Below, piece by piece: positions 41,025 to 49,732 of a DNA stretch of 64,000 bases. The DNA comes from Pasteurellaceae bacterium Macca (GTDB taxonomy: Bacteria; Pseudomonadota; Gammaproteobacteria; Enterobacterales; Pasteurellaceae). The stretch covers positions 1,668,001-1,732,000 of the forward strand of contig LVZB01000001.1 of assembly GCA_023101485.1 (NCBI GenBank), given 5' to 3'. Within the stretch, counting starts at the first letter, position 1. Each line of letters starts with the position of its first letter. The notes under the pieces were generated by a model, which saw only the letters and a program-made list of their open reading frames with translations, was not told the DNA's origin and searched no databases. Made by a program: the position numbers and the translations under genes.

Positions 41025-42206
41025 ATGTCTGATGAATATCTCCATGGCGTGCGAGTGTTGGAACTCACTGACGGCACTCGCCCGATTAAAAGTATTGCAA
41101 CCGGAGTCATTGGGGTAGTGGTTACCGCAAATGATGCCGATGCCACTGTATTTCCCCTCAATGAACCCGTCTTAATTACTGACCCGCTTTCTGCGATTGC
41201 TAAAGCAGGGAAACAAGGCACATTAGCATCAACCTTGGATGCCATTTCGGATTTAGTTCGCACCCCTTGTGTGATTGTGCGGGTAGAAGAGCCGAGTGGG
41301 AGTAATGCGGATACCTTGACGGCAAATATCATCGGCACAGTCAATAACAAGGGTAAATACACAGGCTTAAAAGCCTTGCTCAATGCCAAAACTAAATTAG
41401 GCATTAAGCCTCGCATTTTAGGCGTGCCAAAGTATGACAATCAAACGGTGGCAACTGAGCTTGCCAGCATTGCGAAAAAACTCAATGCCTTTGCCTACAT
41501 TTCAACGAATGGGGCAACCACCAAAGAACAAGCGGTAACTTATCGTCAAAAATTTGCACAGCGTGAAGTGATGATGATCCACGGCGATTTCACCGCTTTT
41601 GATGTGAATAAGAAACAAACCAGTACTGATTTTGCGGTCGCCCGTGCCTTGGGCTTGCGCGCTAAGCTGGATAAAGAGATTGGCTGGCATAAGAATTTAT
41701 CCAATATGGCTGTGGACGGTGTCACTGGTGTGTCGTTGGATATGTCCTTTGATATTCAAGATAGCTCCACCGATGCCAATTTCCTCAATGAAAAAGGCAT
41801 TACTGTTTTAGTCAATTACAACGGCTACCGTTTTTGGGGAAGCCGCACTTGTGCCGATGACCCAATTTGGGCATTTGAACAGTATGTCCGCACCGCTCAG
41901 GTGATTCGAGATACCTTTGCCGAAGCCTACGATTGGGCGATTGATAAACCTATCACGCCAACCTTGGCTAAAGATATGGTGGAGATGATTAACGCTAAAT
42001 TTAGAACGTGGAAAGCACAAGGCTATATTGTGGATGGTAAAGCGTGGGTCGATGCTGAAATCAACAATAAAGATGAACTCAAAGCGGGTAAATTCTATAT
42101 TGACTATGATTTTACACCAGTGCCAAGTTTGGAAAATCTCAACCTACGCCAATGTATTACGGATAAATATTTAGTCGATTTCGCCGCAAAAATTGCGACA
42201 GCATAA
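41025..42206 (+). CDS. FI: Tail sheath protein gpFI
   Basis: 393 residues, P2 FI family. DEYLHGVRVLELTDGTRPIKSIATGVIGVV at the start, GVPKYDNQTVATELASIAKKLNAFAYIS in the middle and GYRFWGSRTCADDPIWAFEQYVRTAQVI near 265. Contractile sheath around the tube. Confidence 0.95.
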   Translation: MSDEYLHGVRVLELTDGTRPIKSIATGVIGVVVTANDADATVFPLNEPVLITDPLSAIAKAGKQGTLASTLDAISDLVRTPCVIVRVEEPSGSNADTLTANIIGTVNNKGKYTGLKALLNAKTKLGIKPRILGVPKYDNQTVATELASIAKKLNAFAYISTNGATTKEQAVTYRQKFAQREVMMIHGDFTAFDVNKKQTSTDFAVARALGLRAKLDKEIGWHKNLSNMAVDGVTGVSLDMSFDIQDSSTDANFLNEKGITVLVNYNGYRFWGSRTCADDPIWAFEQYVRTAQVIRDTFAEAYDWAIDKPITPTLAKDMVEMINAKFRTWKAQGYIVDGKAWVDAEINNKDELKAGKFYIDYDFTPVPSLENLNLRQCITDKYLVDFAAKIATA

Positions 42207-42218
42207 GGATAAAACGTT

Positions 42219-42728
42219 ATGGCATTACCAAGAAAATTAAAACTATTTAACGTCTTTTTAGACGGTAACCACTATCAAGGGCAAGCGGTCGCGATTACGC
42301 TCCCGAAGCTGACAAGTAAAGTCGAAGCCTACCGTGCCGGCGGTATGATGGGCGAAGTCGATGTCGATCTTGGCTTAGAAAAATTAGAGCTTGAACACAC
42401 CTATGGGGGCATTATGCCTGAAATCTTCAAACAATTTGGCTTAGCCAATATTGACGGTGCAATGGTGCGTTTCTCCGGCTCTTACCAGCGAGATGACACC
42501 GGCGAGACAGATGCCGTAGATATTGTGATGCGAGGTCGCCATACGGAAATTGACGGCGGCGAAAGCAAATCCGGTGATGATACCGAATTTAAGGTCAAAT
42601 CATCATTGACCTATTACAAACTCACTATTAACGGCGCGGATGTGGTTGAGATTGATATGCTCAACACCGTGTTTAAAGTGGATGGGCAAGACCGCTATGC
42701 CCAACATCGTAAAAATATTGGTTTATAA
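42219..42728 (+). CDS. FII: Tail tube protein gpFII
   Basis: 169 residues, P2 FII family (PRKLKLFNVFLDGNHYQGQAVAITLPKL, MGEVDVDLGLEKLELEHTYGG). Uptake signal near 42281. Follows FI by 12 bp. Confidence 0.94.
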   Translation: MALPRKLKLFNVFLDGNHYQGQAVAITLPKLTSKVEAYRAGGMMGEVDVDLGLEKLELEHTYGGIMPEIFKQFGLANIDGAMVRFSGSYQRDDTGETDAVDIVMRGRHTEIDGGESKSGDDTEFKVKSSLTYYKLTINGADVVEIDMLNTVFKVDGQDRYAQHRKNIGL

Positions 42729-42749
42729 CCTAAACAAAGGAAAAAACAA

Positions 42750-43067
42750 ATGGCTAAAAAATACCAAGACCGCACGAATGTCAAAGTCGTGACCCTTTCA
42801 ACCCCTGTTATCCGTGGTGAGCAACAGATTAGTGAAATTACATTAAACAAGCCTAATGTACTGGCATTAAAAGGCTTGAACTTATTGAGTGTGATGCAAT
42901 TAGATGTCAATTCTGCCTTGGAATTGCTCCCTCGTATTACGCAACCAACCTTAACCAAAGCAGATTTAATCGCAATGGAAGTGGATGATTTCACCGCCTT
43001 AGTCAGCGAAACCACGGCTTTTTTCGTGAAAGCGGAGGCGACAGCGACGGACGAAACCGAAGCCTAG
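42750..43067 (+). CDS. E: Tail protein gpE
   Basis: 105 residues, P2 gpE family of tail assembly proteins (VIRGEQQISEITLNKPNVLALKGLNLLSVMQLDV). Acts as tape-measure chaperone together with E+E'. Contains an in-register slippery heptamer near its end. Confidence 0.9.
   Translation: MAKKYQDRTNVKVVTLSTPVIRGEQQISEITLNKPNVLALKGLNLLSVMQLDVNSALELLPRITQPTLTKADLIAMEVDDFTALVSETTAFFVKAEATATDETEA
43019..43025 (+). other. Programmed -1 frameshift site T TTT TTC in E
   Basis: T_TTT_TTC aligned with the E frame (TTT 43020-43022, TTC 43023-43025). A -1 slip enters the E' frame. P2 uses the similar T_TTT_TTG. Confidence 0.85.
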
Positions 43068-43210
43068 TCATTCCGAAAAATGTCGAAGATCCGATTGCTG
43101 ATATTGCCACCGTCTTTCACTGGCCACCCAGTGCTTTTGATGAAATGACACTCGATGAACTGATGATTTGGCGAGAAAAGGCAAGAGTTCGGGCAGAAAT
43201 CGAGGAATAA
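43026..43210 (+). CDS. E': E' frameshift extension of gpE
   Basis: After the slip at 43019-43025 the -1 frame is open to TAA at 43208-43210, adding about 61 residues including VEDPIADIATVFHWPP-FDEMTLDELMIWREKAR, which matches the conserved E' / GpE+E' family (HWPP...L.EL..W). No independent start is expected; it is made as the E-E' fusion. Confidence 0.85.
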
Positions 43211-43259
43211 AATAAAAAATGGGCGGAGTTTCTTTCGCCCATTTTTCATGAGGAAAAAT

Positions 43260-43697
43260 ATGTTTCAAAATTTCGCAATGCTTTCCCTAGGGTTATTTGT
43301 CTTTACGATGAAAACGATACCCTATCAACAATTTCAACGTTCTCTCTCTTGGCGACATCCTAGCAATGCCGTGATTGGCAAATTACCTCGCACTCAATTT
43401 ACAGGTAAAGAGAGTGAAACCATCAGCTTATCTGGCACATTGATGCCTGAGATCACAGGGGGAAGCCTTAGTCTTACGATGCTTCAAATTATGGCAGAAC
43501 AGGGCAAAGCCTATCCATTGATCAGTGGCTCTACCTTTCTGATTCTTGGTTGGTTTGTGATTGAAAGTATTGAGCAAACGGGGTCTTTTCCCTTTGGTGA
43601 TGGGGCATTTCGTCAAATTGATTTTACCCTTAACTTAAAACGGGTAGATGACAGTTTATTTGCAGATGTTACCGATAAAATTATGAGTTTCTTATGA
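43260..43697 (+). CDS. U: Tail protein gpU
   Basis: 145 residues from ATG 43260 (GAGGAAAA upstream). P2 gpU family (MLSLGLFVFTMKTIPYQQFQRSLSWRHPSN). Overlaps D by 4 bp. Confidence 0.9.
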   Translation: MFQNFAMLSLGLFVFTMKTIPYQQFQRSLSWRHPSNAVIGKLPRTQFTGKESETISLSGTLMPEITGGSLSLTMLQIMAEQGKAYPLISGSTFLILGWFVIESIEQTGSFPFGDGAFRQIDFTLNLKRVDDSLFADVTDKIMSFL

Positions 43698-44962
43698 TGA
43701 GTTTAGATTCCCTTTTTAAACACGGGCATAAAATCCCACAACTTTATTTAACCGTCACAACGCCAAATGGCGATAAAAACGATTTAAGCCAAGTGCTGAC
43801 GGAACGTTGTATAAGCCTCACTTTAACCGATAGCCGAGGCTTTGAGGCTGATCAGCTTGATATTACTCTTGATGACAGCGACAACGCCGTGCAACTGCCA
43901 AGCCGTGATGCCGTGCTTGAATTAGCGATTGGGTGGAAAGGCGAACCGCTTGTATCAAAAGGAAAATATACCGTTGATGAAGTGGAGTACCAAGGAGGAG
44001 CAGATTCAGCGAATCAGTTTACTATTCGGGCAAGAAGTGCCGATTTAAAGGGGTCACTTTCTACTAAAATGGATCGGAGTTTTCATAAAATTACCGTCGA
44101 GAAATTAATTGAAGTTTTGGCCAAAGAAAACGATTTAGAGCCCTTAGTCGCCTTTGAATTTATTGGGCGGGAAATATTTCACCTTGATCAAACCAACGAA
44201 AGCACCATCAATTTACTCACTCGCCTTGCGGAAGAATATGACGCTATTGCTACCGTTAAAAATGGCTATCTTATGTTTCTGCGAGCTGGTTTAAGTCAAT
44301 CTGCAACAGGGAAAAAATTGCCAGATGTACAATTTATCCGAAAAGAAGTGAATAATTTTCAATTCAGCCTTGCAGAAGGGGATAACTACACCGCCGTGAG
44401 AGCCTACTGGCATAACCAAGATACAGGTGAAAAAGGCGAAATTGTGATTGATGAAAACAGCGAAATTAAGCGCGAACATTGGAAGCTAAAAGGGCGGACA
44501 ACGGCTAAAAAAACGACTTCAAAAACGGTCAAGAAAGCGAATAAACGCCGAAAAGCGAAGAAGAAAAAACCTATTCGGCAGTTTAGTAAGAATAAAAAAA
44601 ACGTCCTTTACCAACACGCCCCGGTGGAAAGTGATGCCAATCAAATGAAAACCTTGCGGAAAGTGTACAAGTATAAAGCCGGCGCATTACAAGCCGCAAA
44701 ATCTGCTTTTGATAAAATGAAGCGCGGTATAGCAAGCCTCAATCTCGACCTTCCTGAAGGTCAGCCCGAGCTCTTTCCTGAAATCCCAGTGCAAGTATCA
44801 GGCTTTAAACCCGAGATTGATGCCACAGAATGGATAATTAAACAAGTAGAACATAGCTTATCCACTGATAGTGGCTACACCATGAGACTAGAGTTGGAAA
44901 TGAAAGTGGATGAAAAACCAAAAGAAATTAAAGAAGTGAAAGATGTTTCAAAGGTAAAGTAG
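43694..44962 (+). CDS. D: Baseplate hub protein gpD
   Basis: 422 residues, longer than P2 gpD (387). Phage late-control D family (LTLTDSRGFEADQLDITLDD, FHLDQTNESTINLLTRLAEEYDAIATVKNGYLMF). The extra length is a lysine-rich stretch (about 270-305, TAKKTTSKTVKKANKRRKAKKKK). Last late gene; no ogr follows before attR. Confidence 0.92.
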   Translation: MMSLDSLFKHGHKIPQLYLTVTTPNGDKNDLSQVLTERCISLTLTDSRGFEADQLDITLDDSDNAVQLPSRDAVLELAIGWKGEPLVSKGKYTVDEVEYQGGADSANQFTIRARSADLKGSLSTKMDRSFHKITVEKLIEVLAKENDLEPLVAFEFIGREIFHLDQTNESTINLLTRLAEEYDAIATVKNGYLMFLRAGLSQSATGKKLPDVQFIRKEVNNFQFSLAEGDNYTAVRAYWHNQDTGEKGEIVIDENSEIKREHWKLKGRTTAKKTTSKTVKKANKRRKAKKKKPIRQFSKNKKNVLYQHAPVESDANQMKTLRKVYKYKAGALQAAKSAFDKMKRGIASLNLDLPEGQPELFPEIPVQVSGFKPEIDATEWIIKQVEHSLSTDSGYTMRLELEMKVDEKPKEIKEVKDVSKVK

Positions 44963-45012
44963 TGAGAGGACACGACAAATAAAAAAGGGCGACACCGATC
45001 ATCAAAAATCAG

Positions 45013-45036
45013 CACCGCCACTTTATCGCCACTTAG
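45013..45036 (+). repeat. Candidate integrase arm-type sites, right end
   Basis: CGCCACT at 45016-45022 and 45027-45033, spaced 11 bp, matching the pair at the left end (12617-12637). Confidence 0.5.
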
Positions 45037-45085
45037 ATTTTTATTTAAGAGGCTTTCTTTTGTAACTTTTTGATTTTAAAAGATA

Positions 45086-47701
45086 TTATTCTCCATAATA
45101 CGCTTTGGTCATAATCTCTTCCATGTCAGACACTAATGCTAAGCGTGGGTTGGCTGGGGTGCATTGGTCTTCAAAGGCGTGGTATGCCAACTCGGTTCTC
45201 GCATCAAGGAAGGCTTTTTCTTCTACACCTTGGGCTTTTAAGGACATTTCGACCCCACAACGAACCGCAAGGTGATGTACCGCTTTGGCGTAAGATTCGA
45301 CCCCTTCTTCCGGTGTAGATGCCGGCAAGCCAAGCATTTTAGCAATGTCTTGATAACGTTTATCGGCAACATAATCCGTATATTTCGGCCAAGTCGCCAC
45401 TTTGGTTGGGCGTGTGCCGTTATAGCGAATCACATGAGGCAACAAGATCGCATTGGTGCGTCCGTGAATGGTGTGGAATTTACCGCCGATTTTGTGCGCC
45501 ATGGAGTGACAGATTCCTAAGAAAGCGTTAGCAAATGCCATGCCTGCCATGGTGGAAGCGTTGTGCATTTTTTCCCGTGCCACTTCATCAAACTCTTTGA
45601 CGGATTTTTCCAAATTCTCAAAGACTAATTTAATCGCTTGGAGGGCTAAACCGTCGGTGTAGTCGTTCGCTAAAATAGAGACATAGGCTTCGGTGGCGTG
45701 GGTCAGCACGTCTAAGCCCGTATCGGCAGCCACTTTCGCTGGCACAGACATCACAAGTGCAGGGTCAACAATCGCTACGGTTGGTGTGAGGGAGTAATCC
45801 GCAAGAGGATATTTAATATCGCCGTCAGTAATTACCGCAAATGGGGTCACTTCTGAACCTGTTCCGGAGGTGGTTGGAATACCCACAAATTTCGCCTTTC
45901 TCCCTAATTGTGGGAATTTAAACGCTCGTTTGCGAATATCCATAAATTTTTGCACAAGGTCGCGGAAATCCACTTCTGGTTGCTCGTAGAATAACCACAT
46001 CACTTTGGCGGCATCCATTGGCGAACCACCCCCGAGGGCAATAATGGTATCCGGTTGGAAGCTTCGCATTAACTCGGTACCACGGCGAACGGTTTCAATG
46101 CTTGGGTTAGGTTCAACATCAGCAAAGAGTTGGTAAGTCACCGGATTACGGCGTTGATCGAGTTGGTCAGTAATGCGTTTGACGAAACCAAGATCCACCA
46201 TTGAACGGTCTGTGACGATCATCACTTTCTCCGCCCCTTTCATGGATTTAAGATATTGAATGGAATCCCGTTCAAAGTAGATTTTAGATGGCACTTTAAA
46301 CCACTGCATATTATTTCTCCGTCTGCCCACACGTTTGATATTTAATAGGTTGAATGCACTGACATTATTACTCACGGAGTTTTTACCGTAAGAACCGCAA
46401 CCTAAGGTGAGGGAAGGGAGGAAGGAGTTATACACATCGCCGATTCCCCCGAAGGTTGATGGGGAGTTCCAAATTACCCGAATGGCTTTCACGCGTTCGC
46501 CAAACTCTTTGGCAAGGGCAGAATTTTGCGTATGAATTGCTGCGGAGTGACCTAAACCGTGGAAATTAACCATCGCTTCAGCAAGGGCTAAGCCTTGTTC
46601 TGTGGAGTTCGATTTTAAGAGGGCTAGAACAGGGGAGAGTTTTTCCCGTGTGAGGGGTTCTTTTTCGCCTACTTCTTGACATTCGGCTAACAGAATGTTG
46701 GTTTTCGCTGGCACAGAAAAACCGGCTTGTTCGGCAATCCAACTGGCGGGTTTACCAACTACAGCCGAGTTAAGTTTTGCCCCTGAACAGCTTGCTTTAT
46801 CCGCTTTATCGACACCAAAAATGTATTTTTCGAGCAGGGCTTTCTCTTTTTTATTCACGAGATAAACGCCGTAAGATTGCATCTCTTTGACAAATTCATC
46901 GTAGATCTCTTTATCCACAATGGCGGCTTGCTCTGAGGCACAAATCATACCGTTATCAAAGGATTTGGACATCACAATGTCATAAACCGCTTGTTTGAGT
47001 TTCGCGGTTTTTTCTACATAGGCAGGCACGTTACCTGCACCTACACCAAGGGCTGGTTTTCCGCAAGAATAAGCGGCTTCTACCATCGCATTTCCGCCGG
47101 TGGCAAGAATCGTGGCAATGCCTGGGTGTTTCATCAACAGGGAAGTCCCTTCCATAGAAGGGGTGCTAATCCATTGGACACAGTTTTTCGGCGCACCAGC
47201 TGCAACGGCTGCTTCATAAACAATTTTGGCAGCGTGGGCTGAACATTGTTGGGCAGAAGGGTGGAAGGCAAAAACAATCGGGTTACGGGTTTTGAGGGCG
47301 ATTAAGGCTTTGAAAATGGTGGTGGAAGTGGGGTTTGTGGTCGGTGTGATCCCACAGACAACCCCCACAGGGTCAGCAATTTCGGTAATCCCTGTGACAT
47401 CATCTTCACTGATAACCCCTGCAGTTTTTAAGTGGCGCATATTATTAACCACATATTCACACGCAAACAGGTTTTTGGTGGCTTTATCTTCAAACACGCC
47501 ACGGCCGGTTTCCTCAACGGCGTGGAGTGCTAATGCACCGTGTTTATCTAGTGCGGCGACGGAGGCTTTCGCGACAATATAATCCACTTGTTCTTGGTTT
47601 AATTGGCGAAATTCCTCCAAGGCTTTTAAGCCCCTTTCGACTAACTCATTCACTTCACGTTGTGCATCGTAAGCTTCGGCAGATTTTTCATGTTGAGCCA
47701 T
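45086..47701 (-). CDS. adhE: Bifunctional aldehyde-alcohol dehydrogenase AdhE
   Basis: 871 residues. N-terminal acetyl-CoA-reducing aldehyde dehydrogenase with catalytic Cys in GMICASEQA near 245; C-terminal iron-dependent alcohol dehydrogenase with GGGSPMDAAK, GTGSEVTPFAVITD and HSMAHKIGG. Makes ethanol from acetyl-CoA anaerobically and regenerates NAD. The last codons and the stop are contributed by the prophage attachment site without changing the protein end. A likely FNR site is upstream. Confidence 0.97.
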   Translation of the reverse strand: MAQHEKSAEAYDAQREVNELVERGLKALEEFRQLNQEQVDYIVAKASVAALDKHGALALHAVEETGRGVFEDKATKNLFACEYVVNNMRHLKTAGVISEDDVTGITEIADPVGVVCGITPTTNPTSTTIFKALIALKTRNPIVFAFHPSAQQCSAHAAKIVYEAAVAAGAPKNCVQWISTPSMEGTSLLMKHPGIATILATGGNAMVEAAYSCGKPALGVGAGNVPAYVEKTAKLKQAVYDIVMSKSFDNGMICASEQAAIVDKEIYDEFVKEMQSYGVYLVNKKEKALLEKYIFGVDKADKASCSGAKLNSAVVGKPASWIAEQAGFSVPAKTNILLAECQEVGEKEPLTREKLSPVLALLKSNSTEQGLALAEAMVNFHGLGHSAAIHTQNSALAKEFGERVKAIRVIWNSPSTFGGIGDVYNSFLPSLTLGCGSYGKNSVSNNVSAFNLLNIKRVGRRRNNMQWFKVPSKIYFERDSIQYLKSMKGAEKVMIVTDRSMVDLGFVKRITDQLDQRRNPVTYQLFADVEPNPSIETVRRGTELMRSFQPDTIIALGGGSPMDAAKVMWLFYEQPEVDFRDLVQKFMDIRKRAFKFPQLGRKAKFVGIPTTSGTGSEVTPFAVITDGDIKYPLADYSLTPTVAIVDPALVMSVPAKVAADTGLDVLTHATEAYVSILANDYTDGLALQAIKLVFENLEKSVKEFDEVAREKMHNASTMAGMAFANAFLGICHSMAHKIGGKFHTIHGRTNAILLPHVIRYNGTRPTKVATWPKYTDYVADKRYQDIAKMLGLPASTPEEGVESYAKAVHHLAVRCGVEMSLKAQGVEEKAFLDARTELAYHAFEDQCTPANPRLALVSDMEEIMTKAYYGE
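45093..45123. repeat. attR
   Basis: 31-bp copy of the attL core, lying within the last codons of adhE. On its phage side the bases supply GGA GAA TAA, so AdhE still ends in YYGE. Confidence 0.92.
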
Positions 47702-47793
47702 AAGAAGTTCCTCTAAGATTTATTTTAACTGATGAAATTATTATCCATTTAAGGGGATTTTTCCCCTATATTCATAGGATATTTAGTGTTGTT

Positions 47794-47807
47794 ATGATCT
47801 ATATCAA
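47794..47807 (-). promoter_or_regulatory. Candidate FNR site upstream of adhE
   Basis: On the minus strand TTGATATAGATCAT, one mismatch from TTGAT-N4-ATCAA. About 90 bp before the adhE start. Anaerobic control is expected for this gene. Confidence 0.5.
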
Positions 47808-47903
47808 CTTTTTGAGAATCGCTATCATCTTGTTAAAAAAGCTGAAACAGGGATGTAACAAATTGCTTATGATTTTTCAGCAAACTATCCCTTGAGAGAT
47901 CTT

Positions 47904-47932
47904 TTGGCAGAATGGGTAAATAGTGGTAGGAT
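47904..47932 (+). promoter_or_regulatory. Sigma-70 promoter of hemCDXY
   Basis: TTGGCA (47904-47909), 17-bp spacer ending TGG, TAGGAT (47927-47932). About 110 bp before hemC. Confidence 0.6.
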
Positions 47933-48043
47933 ATAGCCATTTTTTACTAAACGTGCGACTTCTCCCTATTAACGCTTTAACAAGCGGTCATTTTTGGGCA
48001 ACAATTTGCACCGCACCACCTGTACCATCTGATTAACGAGAAT

Positions 48044-48970
48044 ATGAAAGATATTTTACGCATCGCCACGCGTCAAAGCCCTCTAGCCCTCTGGCAAGCC
48101 AATTTTGTAAAAACTGAGCTTGAAAGCCGTTTTCCTGAATTAAGCGTTGAATTAGTCACGATGGTGACTAAAGGCGACATTATTTTAGATACGCCGTTAG
48201 CAAAAATTGGCGGCAAAGGCTTATTTGTTAAAGAATTAGAACTTGCTTTATTAGAAAACCGTGCGGATTTAGCCGTTCATTCGATGAAAGATGTCCCTAT
48301 GGTATTCCCGGAAGGCTTAGGCTTAGCGGTAATTTGCGAGCGTGAAGATCCGCGTGATGCGTTTGTCTCCAACCGTTTCAACAGTTTAGATGAACTTCCT
48401 GCGGGGGCAGTGGTGGGCACATCGAGCCTACGCCGTCAATGTCAGTTAATGGCACAATATCCGCATTTAGAGATTCGCTCTTTACGGGGCAATGTTGGCA
48501 CAAGATTGAGCAAATTAGACAATGGCGAATATGACGCCATTATTTTAGCCGCGGCAGGGCTGATTCGCTTAGACATGGCAGAACGCATCAAGCAGTTTAT
48601 CCCCGTAGAAACCTCTCTCCCAGCCGCAGGACAAGGGGCGGTAGGCATTGAAACACGCTTAAATGATGAACGGGTGTTGCGTTATGTGAATAGCTTGAAT
48701 CACCCACAAACAGCGACTTGTGTGGTTGCAGAACGTGCAATGAATACCCGATTACAAGGTGGCTGCCAAGTGCCTATTGCAGGTTTTGCGATGTTACACG
48801 GCGAAGAGATTACCCTTAATGCACTTGTCGGCTCTCTTGATGGTAAAACGCTAATTCGAGCAGTGGCTTCATCAAAAGCACAAGAAGCCGAAGCCCTTGG
48901 TGTGCAAGTCGCCGAACAATTATTAGCCCAAGGTGCAGATCGCATTTTGGCAGAAATTTATCAAGATTAG
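48044..48970 (+). CDS. hemC: Hydroxymethylbilane synthase (porphobilinogen deaminase)
   Basis: 308 residues. Polymerises four porphobilinogens. [16 protein letters not shown] near 5, HSMKDVPM near 80, [10 protein letters not shown] near 125 and the dipyrromethane cofactor Cys in [13 protein letters not shown] near 240. First gene of hemCDXY; two-base gap to hemD. Confidence 0.96.
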   Translation: MKDILRIATRQSPLALWQANFVKTELESRFPELSVELVTMVTKGDIILDTPLAKIGGKGLFVKELELALLENRADLAVHSMKDVPMVFPEGLGLAVICEREDPRDAFVSNRFNSLDELPAGAVVGTSSLRRQCQLMAQYPHLEIRSLRGNVGTRLSKLDNGEYDAIILAAAGLIRLDMAERIKQFIPVETSLPAAGQGAVGIETRLNDERVLRYVNSLNHPQTATCVVAERAMNTRLQGGCQVPIAGFAMLHGEEITLNALVGSLDGKTLIRAVASSKAQEAEALGVQVAEQLLAQGADRILAEIYQD

Positions 48971-48971
48971 T

Positions 48972-49715
48972 ATGAACGTATTAATCACCCGCCCAACGGA
49001 ACGGGGGAAGCAATTAGTCGAAATGTTGGCAGAACGGCAGATTTTTGCCATTCATCAGCCCCTTTTTGAGATTGAAGCAGGGCATGATTTACCACAACTG
49101 CCTTCTCTTCTTGCCCGTTTAAATGCGGGGGATTATCTTTTTGCCGTATCGCGTAATGCAGTCGATTTTGCCTATGAAACGCTGAAACAGACGGGCTTTT
49201 TATGGCGTGCAGATCTCCATTATTTTGCCGTCGGGCAATCAACGGCACAATATTTCACGAGTTTATCGGAGCAAGGGGTTAAATACCCAATTTCGACTGA
49301 AAATAGTGAAGGTTTGCTCAATCTTCCCGAAATGGCGGATTTACAGGGCAAAAGCGTGGTTATTTTACGGGGCAATGGAGGGCGAGAACTCTTTGCGGAA
49401 CAGGCAACCCTTCGAGGGGCAAATGTTCAATTTGTTGAGTGTTATCAACGTTTACAAACTGATCCCCAACTAAATGAAAAAATCAGCCTCGCCAAACGAG
49501 TAGGCATTGATACTATTGTGGCAACAAGCGGTGAAATTCTCATAACATTGGTAAAGCAGACCGATGAAGAGAATCAAGCGTGGTTAAAAAGTTGTACATT
49601 GTGCGTAGTTGGGGAGCGCCTTGCTCGTCTTGCTCAAAAATTAGGTTGGCAAGGCTGCCAAATTCGCATCTCTGCGAAAGCCGATAATCTCAGTTTATTA
49701 AATACATTACTTTAA
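48972..49715 (+). CDS. hemD: Uroporphyrinogen-III synthase
   Basis: 247 residues from ATG 48972. Cyclises hydroxymethylbilane with ring-D inversion. VLITRPTERGKQLVE at the start and FAVGQSTAQYF near 85 are typical. Poorly conserved family, so identification also rests on its place after hemC. Confidence 0.9.
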   Translation: MNVLITRPTERGKQLVEMLAERQIFAIHQPLFEIEAGHDLPQLPSLLARLNAGDYLFAVSRNAVDFAYETLKQTGFLWRADLHYFAVGQSTAQYFTSLSEQGVKYPISTENSEGLLNLPEMADLQGKSVVILRGNGGRELFAEQATLRGANVQFVECYQRLQTDPQLNEKISLAKRVGIDTIVATSGEILITLVKQTDEENQAWLKSCTLCVVGERLARLAQKLGWQGCQIRISAKADNLSLLNTLL

Positions 49716-49732
49716 TTTCAAAAGGTGGAACT

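Larger units (their letters stand above)
12492..45123 (+). mobile_element. P2-like prophage in the 3' end of adhE
   Basis: Bounded by 31-bp identical repeats (12492-12522 and 45093-45123); unit length about 32.6 kb. Contains integrase, CI-type repressor, Cox, gpA replication protein, complete P2-type capsid, lysis, baseplate, fibre, sheath and tail gene sets, plus cargo genes. No obvious broken structural gene was found, so it may be inducible. Confidence 0.95.
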
